DNA of 64,000 nucleotides, taken from positions 283,267 to 347,266 of the forward strand of contig MU006797.1 of the NCBI GenBank assembly GCA_010093635.1. The letters run 5' to 3'. The stretch is from Massarina eburnea CBS 473.64. Its lineage: Eukaryota; Ascomycota; Dothideomycetes; Pleosporales; Massarinaceae. Positions 10,291 through 22,930 of this stretch are shown here, one piece after another (the stretch's first letter is position 1; every line of letters begins with the position of its first letter). The position numbers were made by a program, and so were the translations under genes. A model generated the notes under the pieces. That model was not told the origin of the DNA. It saw only the letters and a list, made by a program, of their open reading frames with translations, and ran no database searches.

Positions 10291-12239
10291 CTACGAAGTC
10301 GAGCGCGTGGTACGCTTGTTCACCTCAGCCTGGGCCTTCTCGGCACCCGTGGCAACAGCCTCAGCAGCCTTGTCCTTGGCGTCACCCGCAGTCTTCTTAG
10401 CCTTCTCGGCCTGGGCCTTGAGCTGCTCCTTGGAGGGAGCGGCGGCGGCACCACCACCGACGATGAAGAGAAGAGAGATGATGAGAGCAAGAAGACCGCC
10501 GGCGGCACCAGCAACCTCGGGAACGAATTTAATCGCCTCAACAGGTCCGTCACGCTGGGCAATCTCAATGAAGAGGTTGACCTTCTCCTTGACGAAGAGG
10601 ACCGGGTCCTCCGCGAAGACGAGGTCAGAGGGTGACTTCTTCGGGTCCTCGGGCTTAGGCCTGGTGGCCTCCTCCTCGGCCTTCTCAGCGATAATCTTGA
10701 CGTCAAAAGTCTCCTTCTTGAGCGCCTCGGCATCCTCAATCGAGTGACCGATGTAGATGTTGTCGAAGAGGATGTCGTTCTGCATGGTCCAGATCTCGAA
10801 ACCAAGCTATAAAAAAGTCAGCAGAAACTCAATCCAAGAGGGTAGGTATACTTACAGCACCAATGGGCTCAAAGTTGGAAGGCGTCTTGTCCTCGAAGTA
10901 GTCGGGGTTCTTGATCTTGCGGGGAGCCCAGACGCCCTTGTAGGCCGGGTTGTCAATCTGAGGTGCGGTCCACTTGCCCTTGTAGTCGGCGTTCTTCTTC
11001 ATCGGGGGCTCCCACTTGCCGCAGCCAGAAACCTCGTCACACTTGGGGTTGGGAACAGACGGGGCAACCCAGTCACCATCCTCCTCATCATCCCAGTCTT
11101 CGGGCTTCTCAGCCTCGGGGTCAGGGATGGTCTTGGGCTCATCCTCGAGCCAGTCCTCGGGCTTCTCAGCCTCGGCGTCGACAATCTCAAACGGCGCATC
11201 CTCATCCCAATCCTCAGGCTTCTTCGCCTCAGGGTCGGCAATGCGGGCCTCGTCAACCCAGGTGTCGGGCTTGGAGTCTTTGGGGTCGTCGATCTCCTTC
11301 TCGGGGTTAACCGAGGGGCTGAAGTCCTCAAGGAGGGTACCGTTGCGGGTGGACTCGCCGTCAATCTTGAGCTCGAAGCTGTTGTCGGGCTTGACGATGA
11401 GGGTGTAGAGGGTGGTGGTCTTGACAATACGGGCCATCGGGGGGTTCTTGAGGTGCTTCTCCTCGTACTCGCCAGTCTTGGGGTTCTTGTGGCGGAAGAT
11501 GAAGTGGACCTGTGAGGGTGAGAAGCTGCATTGCGGCATGTCACGGGTTTCCTTACCTTGTTGGTAGCACCGCACTTGTCGGGACCAAACATGATGATGT
11601 ACGGGGAGCTGTTGGCGAACTCCTCGGCGTGGAGGGCCTTGTTGTCCTGGAGGAGCTTCATGTAGGCACCACCGCACTCGAGACCATCTACGCATTGTTA
11701 GCGGCCGCAAAGCTCAAACGATGCATGTGGGGAACCTACTCTGAAGCTTCACCTCGTACTGCACCACAAGAGTCTTTCCCTTGTTGTTGACGGCCTTGGG
11801 GAATTTGGCGGAGATGGCATGGTGGGCAGCCTTGTCCTTGATGACCAAGCCCTTGTCACCCTCGACGCCCTTGAGCACCGAAGGCTCCTCAACAGCCCAC
11901 TGGCCGATGTACGCCCACTCCTCCTCGGTCGACTTGTCGTCCTTCTTTGCGGAGGAGACCTTCCAGCGGGACTCCCAGTCGTCGGTAAACTGCTCTAGAA
12001 GCGGGGCCTTGAGCGTGGTGGGCTGACGCAATGGCTGTCAGCGGAGCTCTGGGCGGGGCATCCAACACCAACACCATCGACATTGTCGACATTATCGGTA
12101 CTATCGATATTATACTCACAGTGAAAGTGGGCTTGGAGACGGCGACGGTAGAGGACTCGGCCTCGGAGCTAGAGCTTGAGTCGTCTGCGCGCACAATGGC
12201 GGCAGCGAGCAGAGAGGTAGCGCCAATTGCGAAACGCAT
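10291..12239 (-). CDS. clxA: Calnexin, ER lectin chaperone
   Basis: Five exons (12239-12120, 12022-11740, 11687-11557, 11509-10856, 10806-10291) give 567 residues. A signal peptide (MRFAIGATSLLAAAIVRA) opens the protein. The lumenal lectin domain includes LQNGLECGGAYMKLL, joined exactly across intron 2, and SPYIIMFGPDKCG. The proline-rich arm follows, with three KPEDW repeats and then the paired motif GKWEPP, GKWTAP, GVWAPRKIKNP. One transmembrane helix lies at about residues 492-514 and a roughly 50-residue Ala/Lys-rich cytosolic tail follows. Calnexin binds monoglucosylated N-glycans and retains folding glycoproteins in the ER. All four introns have canonical ends and consistent phase. The cytosolic tail is Lys/Ala-rich rather than strongly acidic. 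Confidence 0.95.
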
Positions 12240-13186
12240 TGTGCCTGCCTGCCGTCTGGTTTAAAACAGAGGGACTTGGGGAGAGACAAAGTTGGAGAGC
12301 GGTGGTTGATGGATGGGCGAGGAAGGATTGGGGTAGACTATAAAGCGGAGCTATTCAAAGTTGCAATCGTGGCCGTTTGGCCAGAGGCGGGGGCGTTCAT
12401 TGGTCGGCTTGCTCGGCTTCCACTGCATTGACTTTCTCCACATGGTAACTTCGAGAACCTCACGATACTGACAGCTGGCATTTAGCTTTCACTCAGACTC
12501 CGTAGATGCAATCTCCCAAGGGCCGCGTATTTAAGCTTGCTCGCTGGCCTGTTTGCCGTACCTTGCAATCTCATAGGTATGGACACGGGGCTGTTCTTTG
12601 CTGCTCCCCCACCACATTGACATCTCCATACCCCTCTCTATCTCAACCCTCACAGACTCACGAATTTATAGCATGATGCCAATTTAGGCACAGCATTAAC
12701 TGCAGCCGTCTGAGACACAGATGCTGCAGCCGTAGCGGGTGTGTGTAGGACAATTGCATTTAGGCACGTGGCCTCTTCTACCCATGCTTGCACAGTGCAC
12801 TCCAAATGTCCTTTCAACCGTGTAGAGAGGCCAGACGTACGTACTGTACTGTGCATGGGTCAAATAATGCTTAAACTTTGATATTTTCATATATGCCACC
12901 ACGGTACCATCCATGACCATGAACCACCGCTCCCAAGCACATCCACATATATAACGCTCCATTCGAGAAAAAGCACGCTGTATAGCAATACCGCCAGCCA
13001 TTCCAGTAGTCCCTGAAGGCCGTAAGCCCGCCCGGGCTCTATGTTGCGAAAAAGAAAAAAGGAGAAGAGAAAAGGCCGACCGTAACCGTACCAAATGCTA
13101 TAGGCTTAGAAGAAATTGCCAAACCGACCAACGCCAGAGCTTATGATGCAAGTAAGATCCCACACCTCACTTCACGTCACGTCACG
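12240..13186. other. Intergenic region, calnexin promoter side
   Basis: This region contains the upstream region of the calnexin gene, with a CCAAT box (reverse strand) near 12398-12402, and the 3' side of the Reg1-like gene. No coding sequence was supported; short frames between 12650 and 13094 show no recognisable domain. Confidence 0.5.
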
Positions 13187-14891
13187 TCAATTTCTCCATC
13201 CTACATTCCATATCACGTGCGCTATATCCCGCGCCGTGTTCACCGTGTCTACCACGCGCCCTATTATGCCGGGCGACGGTGGGTTCTCGTCCTCGTCTTC
13301 GAAGGGCATAAACATGCCCGATGGTGTTCTTCGTAGTCCAGCAGAGTCCGAGCCGTTTGGGGGTGTGGAGGGTCGTGAGGAATAGTCCGAGGGGGCAGGG
13401 GTGCTGGCGCGCTTGCCTTCGTACCTGCGGGATGAGTCGAAGGAGAAGTCATCGTCGTCGTCGTCATCGTCTGGGAGGAGGAAGTTGGTGGAGGGGTTAG
13501 AAGGTCGAAGGGTTTCCTGCGACGGCGAGGGCGAGAGTCGGTTTGAGCGCCAGAAGCCGAGAGAGTGGTTGGGATGATCGCTGGTTGTGGCATCTGTTTG
13601 GGTTTTCAAGGTTGTGGAGGGGAGTTTTGCGATGGTGACGCTGTCCCCGCTGATGCTGACCTTGGAGTTCGTCCGGGACAAAGGTCGCTTTTTCCGTGAC
13701 TTCTTCATCATCACTATACCCTCGTCTGACGAAGAGTCGTCGTCTCGGTACTTTGCCCACGGGTTGTGGTTGAAGTCTTCGTCGTCCTCGTCTGCACCTT
13801 TGCATTCAACGGCAATGCACTGCTCCACCTTTTCGTCGAATCGGATATGCTTCTTTTCGGGTTGGTCCGGGGTATGTAGGCCCGAGGTGGACCGGGATGA
13901 GAAGTAGTCGACCGTGTCCCGACTTATGGTCCGGGATGGTATCGATGTGAAGTCTGAGGGCATCCGGCCAATCATGGGTCGTCGTCTTCGTCCTAGGTCC
14001 AATGATAGGCCGGTGGCTTGCTGTGCCTGCACGGCAGCAGCAGCCTGCTTTACCAGCGATGAGGCGGAAATACTATGCTGCAGCATCACTTCGGACATGC
14101 TTCGCTTCTTTAATATTGGCTTTTTGTGGAGGAAGGAGTTCGTCTTGGATAATTGGCGGCTGGAAGGTTCGGAGTTCTGATGCGACACCAAACGATTCGC
14201 TGCAGGCTGCAGTGGGCCGTACAGCCATGTCACGTCGACATCCTTTAGCCTATTGGCGAATTAACATTTTGACTGGGGATGGAACAAGGATAACGTACCA
14301 ATTGAGAGACTCGGGAGAGATGGTTTTCAATTTGAACTGCGCTTTTGCCCACGTACGCCACGACGCGTTCTCCAGCCGTGACCGCTCGCCGTACACGCTG
14401 CGGTGCTCCACGATGTGTCGCCACGACGACCAGATGTCCTCCTCCTTCCACTCGTACGAGAGATAGTCGACATGGTGAGACGGCTCGGGACGCACGGCGG
14501 TGTCGTCCTCGGAGATGTGCAGCTGGTCCGGCGTCGACACCGGGGCGTCGGCGGCGAAGGTGGAAGCGGGCGTCGTCAGCGGGCTCGCAGGCGTCACTTC
14601 GGGGTCGGGCACGGGCTTGGGCTTGGGCTTGCTGCTGGCGAAGTACGTGGGAAATGAGAGCTCGTCGTCGCTGGCGGAGTCGTCGAAGCGCGTGTCCAGC
14701 GAGAGGCTGCTGGCCGAGGTCGACGTCTGCGAGGAGCTCAGCGAGGGCGTGCGCAGGTCGGAGAACGAGTAGCTGCTCCTGCGCGGCGTGTGGTAGGGCG
14801 AGGACTCGAAGAAGGACGTGTGCGACGAGGACGAGCGGAGCGGGGCATGCGACACGGCGAGATCTCCCATGGCGGGCAGCACCTCGGTCAT
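13187..14891 (-). CDS. Reg1-like regulatory subunit of protein phosphatase 1
   Basis: Two exons (14891-14299 and 14249-13187) give 551 residues. The intron splits a Trp codon and restores the continuous motif SLNWLKDVDVTWLYGPLQ. The region around residues 141-210, with DYLSYEWKEEDIWSSW and RLENASWRTW, matches the Pfam GATA-like/DUF1752 domain of Reg1 and its fungal relatives. At about residues 330-335 KKHIRF, followed by VEQCIAVE, is a PP1-docking (RVxF-type) motif as in yeast Reg1. Reg1 targets phosphatase Glc7/PP1 to Snf1 kinase and so controls glucose repression. The remainder is Ser-rich and acidic (an Asp run near residue 460) and probably disordered. The C-terminal stretch IIGRVVDTVNTARDIAHVIW is also typical of the filamentous-fungus proteins. 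Confidence 0.85.
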
Positions 14892-16854
14892 ATTGGCGCG
14901 TGTGTGCGCGGCGACTCAATGGGCAGTCGCGCGGTGTGGTGGAGTGAATGCTAACGGCCAAGACCCTCCCTCCTCGAATTGGTGCTGCAGAGCACTGCCG
15001 ACATGCGTATCTATCAACGGGGACAGCGGGAGCTGATGTATGTCGGGGGCAGTGCGGGGGGCAGAGGTTTGTTGTGTGTGTGTGGAATGCTGGGCCGTAT
15101 GGGATAGGCAAGGGAGGCACGGGGTTGGGGCAGCAGTAGTGCTATTGCGCGGGGAGTGGCACACAGGACACAGGACACAGGACACAGGACGACGAGTTGC
15201 AGAAGAATGGTGAAATGGAGTTCGCTAGGCTTCGCTAGGTAGCACATGAGCGCACAGGCCGAAAAAGCAGCGCGCAAATACTGGCCCAATAATGGCCCAA
15301 TGGCCCAGCGAAGAATAGTGAAGGGCCTAGGCCAAAGGCAGCAATTCCCCGCTCTTGGCGACGATGCAGCCTGCTTGTCGGATCTGGGTCTCCACACACC
15401 GCCAAAGTTTAAAAGACGCGGGGACGCAAACAGTGCGCCGTCCCCAGCGTTGTTCCAGCCGTCCGGTGGGGGGCGCCCAGCTGCGACAATCCACTACTAC
15501 TACTACTCCTCTACGATACATAGCACGGCACAGGCGCAGCAGGCAGCAAGCCACGGACGGCCTTTCTATGGGCTCTATGGGCTCCATGGGCCGCCATGGG
15601 GCCACTAAATCGGCTTGCCCGTTAGACAAAGCCATCCGGGCGCTGCAGACTCGGTTGATCGGCGCGTCCATGCACAGCTTCTCCCAACAGAAGATGGCCT
15701 GGACCGCCCCGCGTGGCCCCCTAGAGAAGATATCGAAATCACGTCGAAAACAGGGCGAAGAAGAGTCGAATGATGCTGGCTCGTGACGGAAACGCTGGCC
15801 TGCCGGAGACGGCTGCATGAGAGGGCGACAGCTGCGACACTTTGGTACAGCGCTGCTACCACGGTTTGCCGTGTTGGAGAAGGCGAACGGTAACGAGCAA
15901 CGGCTTCGATTCACTCGATTCACTCGTCGCGCCCGCTGCAGGAGCCTGCTAGCCGCCCAGCTAGTTTCTCAACACCAAAGCCCGACGGCGAATGGCGGCC
16001 CGCTCCAGTATCAGCGCTCTATCAACACCTGCACGCTGAGGTGTTGGCCAGGCAGTAGTAGACGTGAACATGCGGGGCTTCTGCCCGTCCGCGATCCACC
16101 GTGACCGATGAATGATGCTCTAGGCAATTGATATCTACCTTCTCGATGCGATGGCCTTTCCGAGATTACCATAGCGTCTCCACTTCGATGGCATTCCCGT
16201 GCCGTTGGACGCCCTGGTGCCGTCGGTGGCTTCAGTCCGATGGTTCCGCCGGCCATCATTATTATTATTATTGATGAGAGATTTCGTGATTTCGAGGTAC
16301 ATGAGCTTGTTCACCGACGCGTACACGGCTTGTACGATGCGGTACGGCCGTCGGATGAGGCTCTTCTGCGACCGTACAAATGCGGTTTCGATCTCGCCCT
16401 GTCTTATCGAACCGACCTTATCGCCCGTCTTCATTGGCCAGCCAAGCTCCTACGGCGTATACCCTGTGCACTTCATTCTACATTCTACCACATACCACAC
16501 ACATACCACATACCATCGTATTGCAAAAGACGTGTAGGAGAACCTGCTGTGCTTCACACATCCCCATGCACACCCCAACATGGCGCCCACTCGCCCATTT
16601 ATCCAGCTGTTGCAGTCTTCACAGACCGCCCATGCGCTTTCGTTCCGCACGGACCTAGCCGAAACCGATCATCCGAGGTAACCTTGTTCGTTTGTTTTAC
16701 TTGTACGCTGCATGTTCAACTTTTGTACGAGAGATCGTAGCGATGCACTGTTCGCAGTAATACCTATCAATCTAGTATAATTTGCACCTCCAGACTCTTC
16801 AAATCTCCGTGGTCTCTGTATTCTCTGTGTGTTGTATCTTTCCACTCTCGCCAC
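14892..16854. other. Intergenic region between Reg1-like and MFS genes
   Basis: These 1.96 kb separate two divergent genes and hold both promoters. A heptamer repeat GACACAG lies at about 15161-15190 and ATT triplets at about 16257-16272. Several medium-length frames exist (up to 198 codons), but none shows conserved motifs, so none is called. Confidence 0.55.
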
Positions 16855-18810
16855 ATGACGACATCGCATGACTCCATCACGATGGAAAAGGAGGAAGAAC
16901 GGTCAGCGCCGCCAACCCTCCCTCACGACAAGGAAAACGAGTCGTCGGAACGATCCATCAGCCCCATGGACGACAGCAATGCAGAAGGAGACGGCTCAAA
17001 AGAGGTTGCGAATGGCGATGCGCCGCCCGCCGAGGCGCAAGAGGGAGGAGGCCCGCAGCGAAGCAAATTCCAAATCGCACTAATTATGTTTTCGCTTTGC
17101 ATCGCAGTGCTACTTGTTGCCCTGGACATCACCATCGTCACTACCGCTTTACCGACTATAGCGGAAAAATTCAACTCGGCATCCGGGTACACTTGGGTTG
17201 GTTCCGCCTACCTGATCGCCAATTCGGCCGCCACGCCAATATGGGGAAAGGTGTCTGATATCTTTGGACGAAAGCCGATTCTGCTCACCACCAACTTCAT
17301 CTTCTTCGTGGGATCGCTGCTCGCCGGCGTTTCCGTCAACATGGACATGTTGATTGCCGCCCGCGTTATCCAAGGAATTGGAGGAGGCGGTCTGATCGTC
17401 CTCGTCAATATCTGCATCTCAGACATGTTCCCGGTGAGAGAAAGAGGTGCATATTTCGGCATTGTTGGAGGCGTGTGGGCGTTGGCATCCAGTCTGGGTC
17501 CCATCGTTGGAGGTGCCTTTACGCAGAAGGTTAGCTGGAGATGGTGCTTCTACTTGAACCTTCCGCTGGACGGCCTAGCTTTCGTCATTATCCTTTTCTT
17601 CTTGGATCTACACACGCCCAAGACGCCACTGCGAAAGGGTCTGAAAGCCGTCGATTGGCTTGGCTCACTTAGTATGATCGGAGGCACCGTGATGCTTCTT
17701 CTCGGCTTGGAGTTTGGTGGAATTACGTTCCCTTGGAAGTCGCCAACTGTCATCTGTCTGATTGTCTTTGGAGTCGTCATGATCGGCGTCTTCTTCCTCA
17801 TTGAGTACCGCCTTGCTCCATCGCCTCTCATGCCCCTCGATATCTTCTCTCAACGATCTAACATCGCTGCACTGGCCACCTGTTTCTTCCACGCCTTCGT
17901 CTTCATCTCGGGAAGCTATTTCCTCCCGCTATATTTCCAAGCTGTACTCGGAGCAACCCCCATCCTCTCCGGTGTCTATCTTCTTCCGACCGCCATATCT
18001 CTATCCATTCTCTCGGCATGTACTGGTATCTTTATCAGGAAGACTGGTCAATACCTCCCTCCCATATGGTTCGGCTTCATCTTCATGACCGCCGGCTTTG
18101 GCACATTCATCAACCTCGGAGTGAATTCTTCATGGGCAAAAATTATCATCTTCCAGATCATAGCAGGTATGGGCGTAGGCCCGAACTTCCAGGCCCCACT
18201 CATCGCACTGCAGAGTCTCGTCCCGGTACGTCCCAACACATCCCCTTCTGTCACATCCCCACATGTCAACAGTACTAGTAGTCCCCCAACAATTTCATCG
18301 GCCTAACATGCCAAACAGAAACGCGACATCGCCACCGCCACAGCAACCTTCGGCTTCATCCGCAACCTCGGCTCCGCCATCTCCGTCGTCGTCGGCTCCG
18401 TCGTCTTCCAAAACGAAATGATCCGCCAACAACCGCTCCTCGCCGCCTCCCTCGGCCCACAAACCGCATCAGCCTTCGGCGGCGGCTCCGCCGGCGCAAA
18501 CGTCGGCCTCATACAGTCTCTACCCCCCGCCCAGCAAATCGTGGCTAAGCAGGCGTTTTCCGACTCGCTGAGTACTATGTGGATCATGTATGTGTGCTTT
18601 GCGGCTGCGGGGTTGTGTATTAGTTTCGCGATTACGAAGAATGTGCTTAGTAAGCAGCATGAGGAGACTAAGACGGGGTTGGATGAGGAGGTGAAGAGGA
18701 GGGTGGAGAGGGAGGCGGCGAGGGGGGAGAGGAGGAGGAAGAGGGCTGGTAAGGGGGGTGGGGGGGTTGATGGGGTAGGCGTGGATGAGGGTGGGGAGGG
18801 GAAGGTGTAG
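16855..18810 (+). CDS. MFS drug/H+ antiporter, DHA2 (14-TM) family
   Basis: Two exons (16855-18225 and 18319-18810) give 620 residues. A polar N-terminus of about 65 residues precedes the first helix (IALIMFSLCIAVLLVALDITIVTTALPTI). The DHA2 signature features are present: LDxTIVxxALP in helix 1, the loop 2-3 motif GKVSDIFGRKP, RVIQGIGGGGLIVLVNICISD in helix 4, and GGVWALASSLGPIVGGAF in helix 5. These are plasma- or vacuolar-membrane exporters of toxic compounds or fungal metabolites. The intron has GTACGT and CAG ends and is in phase 0; reading through it would truncate the protein after residue 483. The C-terminal cytosolic tail is basic and Gly-rich. No neighbour suggests a specific substrate. 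Confidence 0.9.
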
Positions 18811-20155
18811 GGTGTTGGCGTTTTTTGGGGGATGAGTTGTCTATATTGAAGAGGAGGAGGGGAGGGGAGAGGAGGGGCTGGATACCTTGTGTATGGCATA
18901 GCGTCGCATAGCTTTGGCGTAGATTTTTACGTTGTGGGGGTACTTTGGTTGGAATTATTTTAGATCTATGTAGCGGTGTAATGTATATATGATTCTGATT
19001 CCCTCTCTTCCTATGTATATGGGCTGGTATTTCGATATTGTGGTTAGTTAGATGTTCTTACCTGTTGAGATGGAGGATTGATATTGTGGAGTTGTGTATT
19101 TAAGAAGGAATATTCTACATACTAAGCTTGTTAGGATGGGTGTGCGGCTTTTTGGGTTTGGGGGGTTTGGGGGATGTGGATATATGTGTCGGGGTTTGTT
19201 GTGCTGCTGTGTATAAGGTATGGAGTCGCTGGTTTGGTGGNNNNNNNNNNNNNNNNNNNNNNNNNNNNNNNNNNNGGAGGAGAAGAATGGAGTGGCTAAT
19301 TAGTGTACTGTGGATTGTGGATTGTTGTTAGTAGGGGTGGATGGAGTTGGGTATATGGGTTTCATACGTGTGGTTTGTAGGTAGGATTAGAGAGAGTGGT
19401 TTATGGTTGGGTGTGGAGTAGTTAAGTAGGTAGGGAGGTAGGTGGGAATATCGATTAATTCCTTTACCTAGTATTCCTACAAAGAGAAAAGAGATTTAAG
19501 AAAAGAACGTTAGGTAGAGCATGGCGAAGATTCTATGGATACTGTCGGGTTAGTTTATTGCATTGGTGGTATATTATATACCTCGCCTTACTTGCATTTC
19601 ACCCACTCTTCCTATCTTTGCTAAATGAATTGTACATGGACTTTTTACTTATGAATTTAATTTTTTGTTCCGTCTATAGAATGGAGAACGGAATAACGCA
19701 CCTCATGTTTACTATCTCATTTTCATCCTCATCCTCATCGCATGCTTACGCTTACGCTCATCCCATTTCCCTTCCCTTCACTTCCTCCCCCAGACCTCCT
19801 CGACACTAGCTCGTCCCGTCTTAGCGTTTGTTCACGGCCACCATACACACTCACACTCACACTCACCCACCTTGAGATTCCTTCCCGCTAGCGTTGTTTG
19901 CGAAGGAATCAAGACGGCCGCACGCAGACAAAGAAACCTCGCACCACGACCGCAAGCACAATTCGCCAACACGGCTTTCTCGCAATAAAAAAGGTAACAA
20001 GACACTGAATTCCCTTTGTAATTGCTATTTGTTCTTCATACTCCCTCACACCCTTTACTACACTACACCACATTAGTACCTTTTCCCTACCCTTCACACT
20101 TTCGCTCCCCTTGCATTATTCCCTTTCGAAGCCGAACTAAATCCCAGCCATCGAG
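18811..20155. other. Intergenic region with simple repeats
   Basis: This is the 3' side of the MFS gene and the upstream region of the small gene at 20156. It is GT-rich up to about 19430 and carries the assembly gap at 19241-19275. CACTC repeats lie near 19850-19865. No gene was supported. Confidence 0.5.
19241..19275. other. Assembly gap (35 N)
   Basis: A run of 35 undefined bases interrupts a GT-rich low-complexity intergenic tract. True gap length and content are unknown. Confidence 1.
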
Positions 20156-20848
20156 ATGTGCTACTACAAATGCTACATCTTCCTAGGCTGCGGCCACACC
20201 GTTCTACCACGCGAACCAATCCGGGCCTGCGCGTCCGCCAAGCGGGAGAGGAGCGAGGAATTAAGGAGGAGGGCAGCGGGGGAGAGGACGACGAGGAAGC
20301 GGGTTTGGAATCGGAATCAAGGCCAGAGTCCAGGAGGAATGAAGGCGCATACCGCGTCTACCAGCAACGCGGCGGGCGAGGAATGCGAGAAAGAAGATAG
20401 GCGCGAGAAGAACATTCCTGTCTCGACGAAAACGGAACTCGATAACGCACGCACGCCCCCCTCCACCACCTCATCCCCCCCAAACCAAGAAACGTGGCCA
20501 AAGTCCTGCGAAACTATCAAAACGCACCCCTTCCAGACCACAAAAATACATAGCCCTTGCGCCAAGTGCATGCATTTGCGGGAAGCTTTGCTCGCGCGAT
20601 CAGAGTCCGTGACGCCGCAGGTGCACTTTGAGGATTGGCGCTGGAGAGTCACGTACCTGAGTCCCCCGGTGTCTTCCGGGGAGGCTCGGTATAGCGGCGA
20701 TGGGATTCTGGGTCTGGGTGCTGGGGTTGGAGAGGCGATGGGGAGCTGGGTTAAGGATATTGGGGGGAAGGGGAAGGAGGTGCTGGGTGGCTTGATGCAG
20801 GCCCCTACGCCTCCTCGGGGAGAGGAGAAGGGGAAGGAAGGGGCGTGA
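20156..20848 (+). CDS. Small fungal hypothetical protein with N-terminal CYYKCYIFLGCGH
   Basis: A single exon of 230 codons starts MCYYKCYIFLGCGHTVLP. Uncharacterised ascomycete proteins often begin with a similar MCYY(R/K)xYxFxxCGH stretch, which supports this as a real gene. The N-terminal Cys/His spacing and a second CAKCMHLREALL segment near residues 135-146 might bind metal. The middle is polar and low-complexity. The C-terminus is Gly-rich (GILGLGAGVGEAMGSWVKDIGGKG) and could form an amphipathic helix. No enzyme domain is visible and I assign no function. A rare intron cannot be excluded. Confidence 0.65.
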   Translation: MCYYKCYIFLGCGHTVLPREPIRACASAKRERSEELRRRAAGERTTRKRVWNRNQGQSPGGMKAHTASTSNAAGEECEKEDRREKNIPVSTKTELDNARTPPSTTSSPPNQETWPKSCETIKTHPFQTTKIHSPCAKCMHLREALLARSESVTPQVHFEDWRWRVTYLSPPVSSGEARYSGDGILGLGAGVGEAMGSWVKDIGGKGKEVLGGLMQAPTPPRGEEKGKEGA

Positions 20849-21142
20849 GAAGAGTAGTTCGCTGTCGAAGATTTACCCTGATGTCGATACGTGGGTGGCT
20901 GAGGCAAGGGAGAGTGGGGATCTGGGGAAGGTGGGGTCGAGGGGTGGGTTGTCTGGTAGTTGAGGGATGGTGGGGATTTGATGAGGGGGGAGTGGAGAGG
21001 AAGGAGTGTTTTTGTAAAAGTATTGCGGAGATGATGGGTGGAAGGAAAGGTACTTCTAAAAGATCTTGAAATTCAAATAGCTGCCATGTACTTTCTTCAC
21101 GACGGCGCAACAAAAAGACCAATGACCAAGCCAGTGCCTCAC

Positions 21143-22930
21143 TCACTCCGAAATAGTAATGAAAGGTACAGATTCCACAGTACAGGTAGTATTCTGCGGC
21201 GGAAGCTCTCCCGTGGCAAAATACTGACCGATGTATCCCCACGTGCAGTTCGATTGAGCCGACAAACTAGCAATATGGCCCGGCGCATCCTGCACCAGAA
21301 GTCCAGATCCCGGGAAGAGATCATGCATCTTCCGTGCACCCGGGAGAGGCGTTGCAGGATCGTGAGTATTAGACACAAAAAGGATCGGTGAATTCGTCGT
21401 AACATTGAATAAAGACCCTGTCACCAACCATCAGCATTCAACCCAAGCGGAAAAGTAAAGCGAGAAATAATTTCAACATACCATTAAACAGCTGACTTTC
21501 CGGAGGATAAATCTCGAGATCCTTAACCATCAACCCAAGCGGAGCCCAAGCATCCGCAACCCATTGACTCTGTTCCGTCATCTTCTCTAAATGTCCGGTC
21601 CATTTCTCATACGTATCGAACCTCCCACGACTTTGATGCACCGAGTCAAGACCGCCAATCAGTGGTGTATTACCCACGATCCCCGGATTCGCGAACTGAA
21701 GGTACCGCACCACAGCCAAACCATCCCGGTTCTCCACATCGCTCAGCGTCTGCGCAAGACTCGGCCACTGCGCAAGCGGACTGTACATCCCAGTAAGAAG
21801 GAGGAAGTCAACCTGTTCATATGTGACCAAAGTTGGGTACTTGACAATCTCGCTGTCGTAGACGGGAATAGGCGACTTGCGAACTGCTTCGAGCACGTTT
21901 CGCGTGCGGGTCGCTATGGCGTCGACGGAGTTTTCGTAGAGTGCGCACTTGGTGGGTCCGGAGGCGTGGCAGAAGTGGAAGCAATTGGCGATTGCTGCGT
22001 CGACGTTTTCTAGATCCGTGGTCAATGTGCCGGGGTAGTGATTCGGAACGTCGGCCACGCCACCGAGAACGACTTTGCCCATGCGGTGAGGGAAGAGGGA
22101 ACTGTATACCGAGCCTAGAATCGTACCGTAACTCACACCTGAAGGTAGATGTTATTAGGACGTGTTATCCGTCACTGTGTTGGGAGGACTTACCGTAGTA
22201 GTGGAGCTTTGCTTCTTTCGCGTCCTTGTCTTTTTCTGTGGCTGACTTCTCGATGTAATTGGTCATGTCGTACGAATCGGCAACTGTATTCGCATACTTT
22301 GCATCGGTGTTCTTGTTGAATTCTGTACACCATTTCCCGAATGCTGTCGCCTGCTCATACTGATGCCGGAGACTGTACTCGCTCTTTCCGTCGACGCTTC
22401 GGATGAATTGTGTAGAGTAGAAGCTCTGAAGTATTTTCCCCTCCTCGTCATCGGCAAAACAGTTTAGTGCTGGTCCACTGTTGTTCACACCCCGCGGATC
22501 AAACCCTACGATGTTATATTGCGGCCCTAGTATTTGAGCGAGTTGAGATCCAAGGCCGAGCAGCATGTCCACTCCAGACTGGCCTGGCCCTCCTGGGTTG
22601 ATCAGAATGTCCTCGGATTCGCTTGCGTTGTTTACTGCGGATTGTCGGATGTAGGCTATTGTAGTGCTGCCGGCGGATGTGTTGGTGTAGTCGAGTGGGA
22701 CGATGAGCCGTGCGCAGGTGTAGTTCTGGAAACAAGATTGCCATTTCAGATCAGGAGATGCTTCTATCTGTCGCGATGGTCAGTATTTCGAATAGTAAAG
22801 AATCGTAGGTGGTGCAGCTCACCTCGCTCCAGTCGTATTTGTCAACTGTACTATTTGTTTGGCGGAGGAGGAGTGGACTGCCAGTAGCGAGTCCAGCAAC
22901 TCCTGTGGCGAGGAATAGAGCAGATCGCAT
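21143..22930 (-). CDS. Secreted TAP-like alpha/beta-hydrolase (tripeptidyl-aminopeptidase type)
   Basis: Four exons (22930-22823, 22767-22194, 22138-21482, 21417-21143) give 537 residues. A signal peptide (MRSALFLATGVAGLATGSP) indicates secretion; an in-frame ATG 12 codons upstream is an alternative start. The fold is alpha/beta hydrolase: NPGGPGQSG forms the oxyanion region, GVSYG carries the presumed nucleophile S230 (joined across intron 2), HDPATPL carries D466 and DAPGH carries H494. This arrangement and the Cys-rich cap region match the TAP-like C-terminal domain family of extracellular proline iminopeptidase or tripeptidyl aminopeptidase relatives. Several NxT/NxS glycosylation sites are present. 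Substrate cannot be predicted. It lies tail-to-head before the secreted GH3 gene. Confidence 0.88.

Noticed and set aside
14403..14947. Long plus-strand frames (up to 200 codons) opposite the Reg1-like gene
   Set aside because: They are antisense to the conserved GATA-like domain exon and consist of Arg/Ala-rich, low-information sequence.
15327..15923. 198-codon minus-strand frame between the Reg1-like and MFS genes
   Set aside because: Composition is irregular, there are overlapping frames of equal length on the other strand, and no motif is recognisable.
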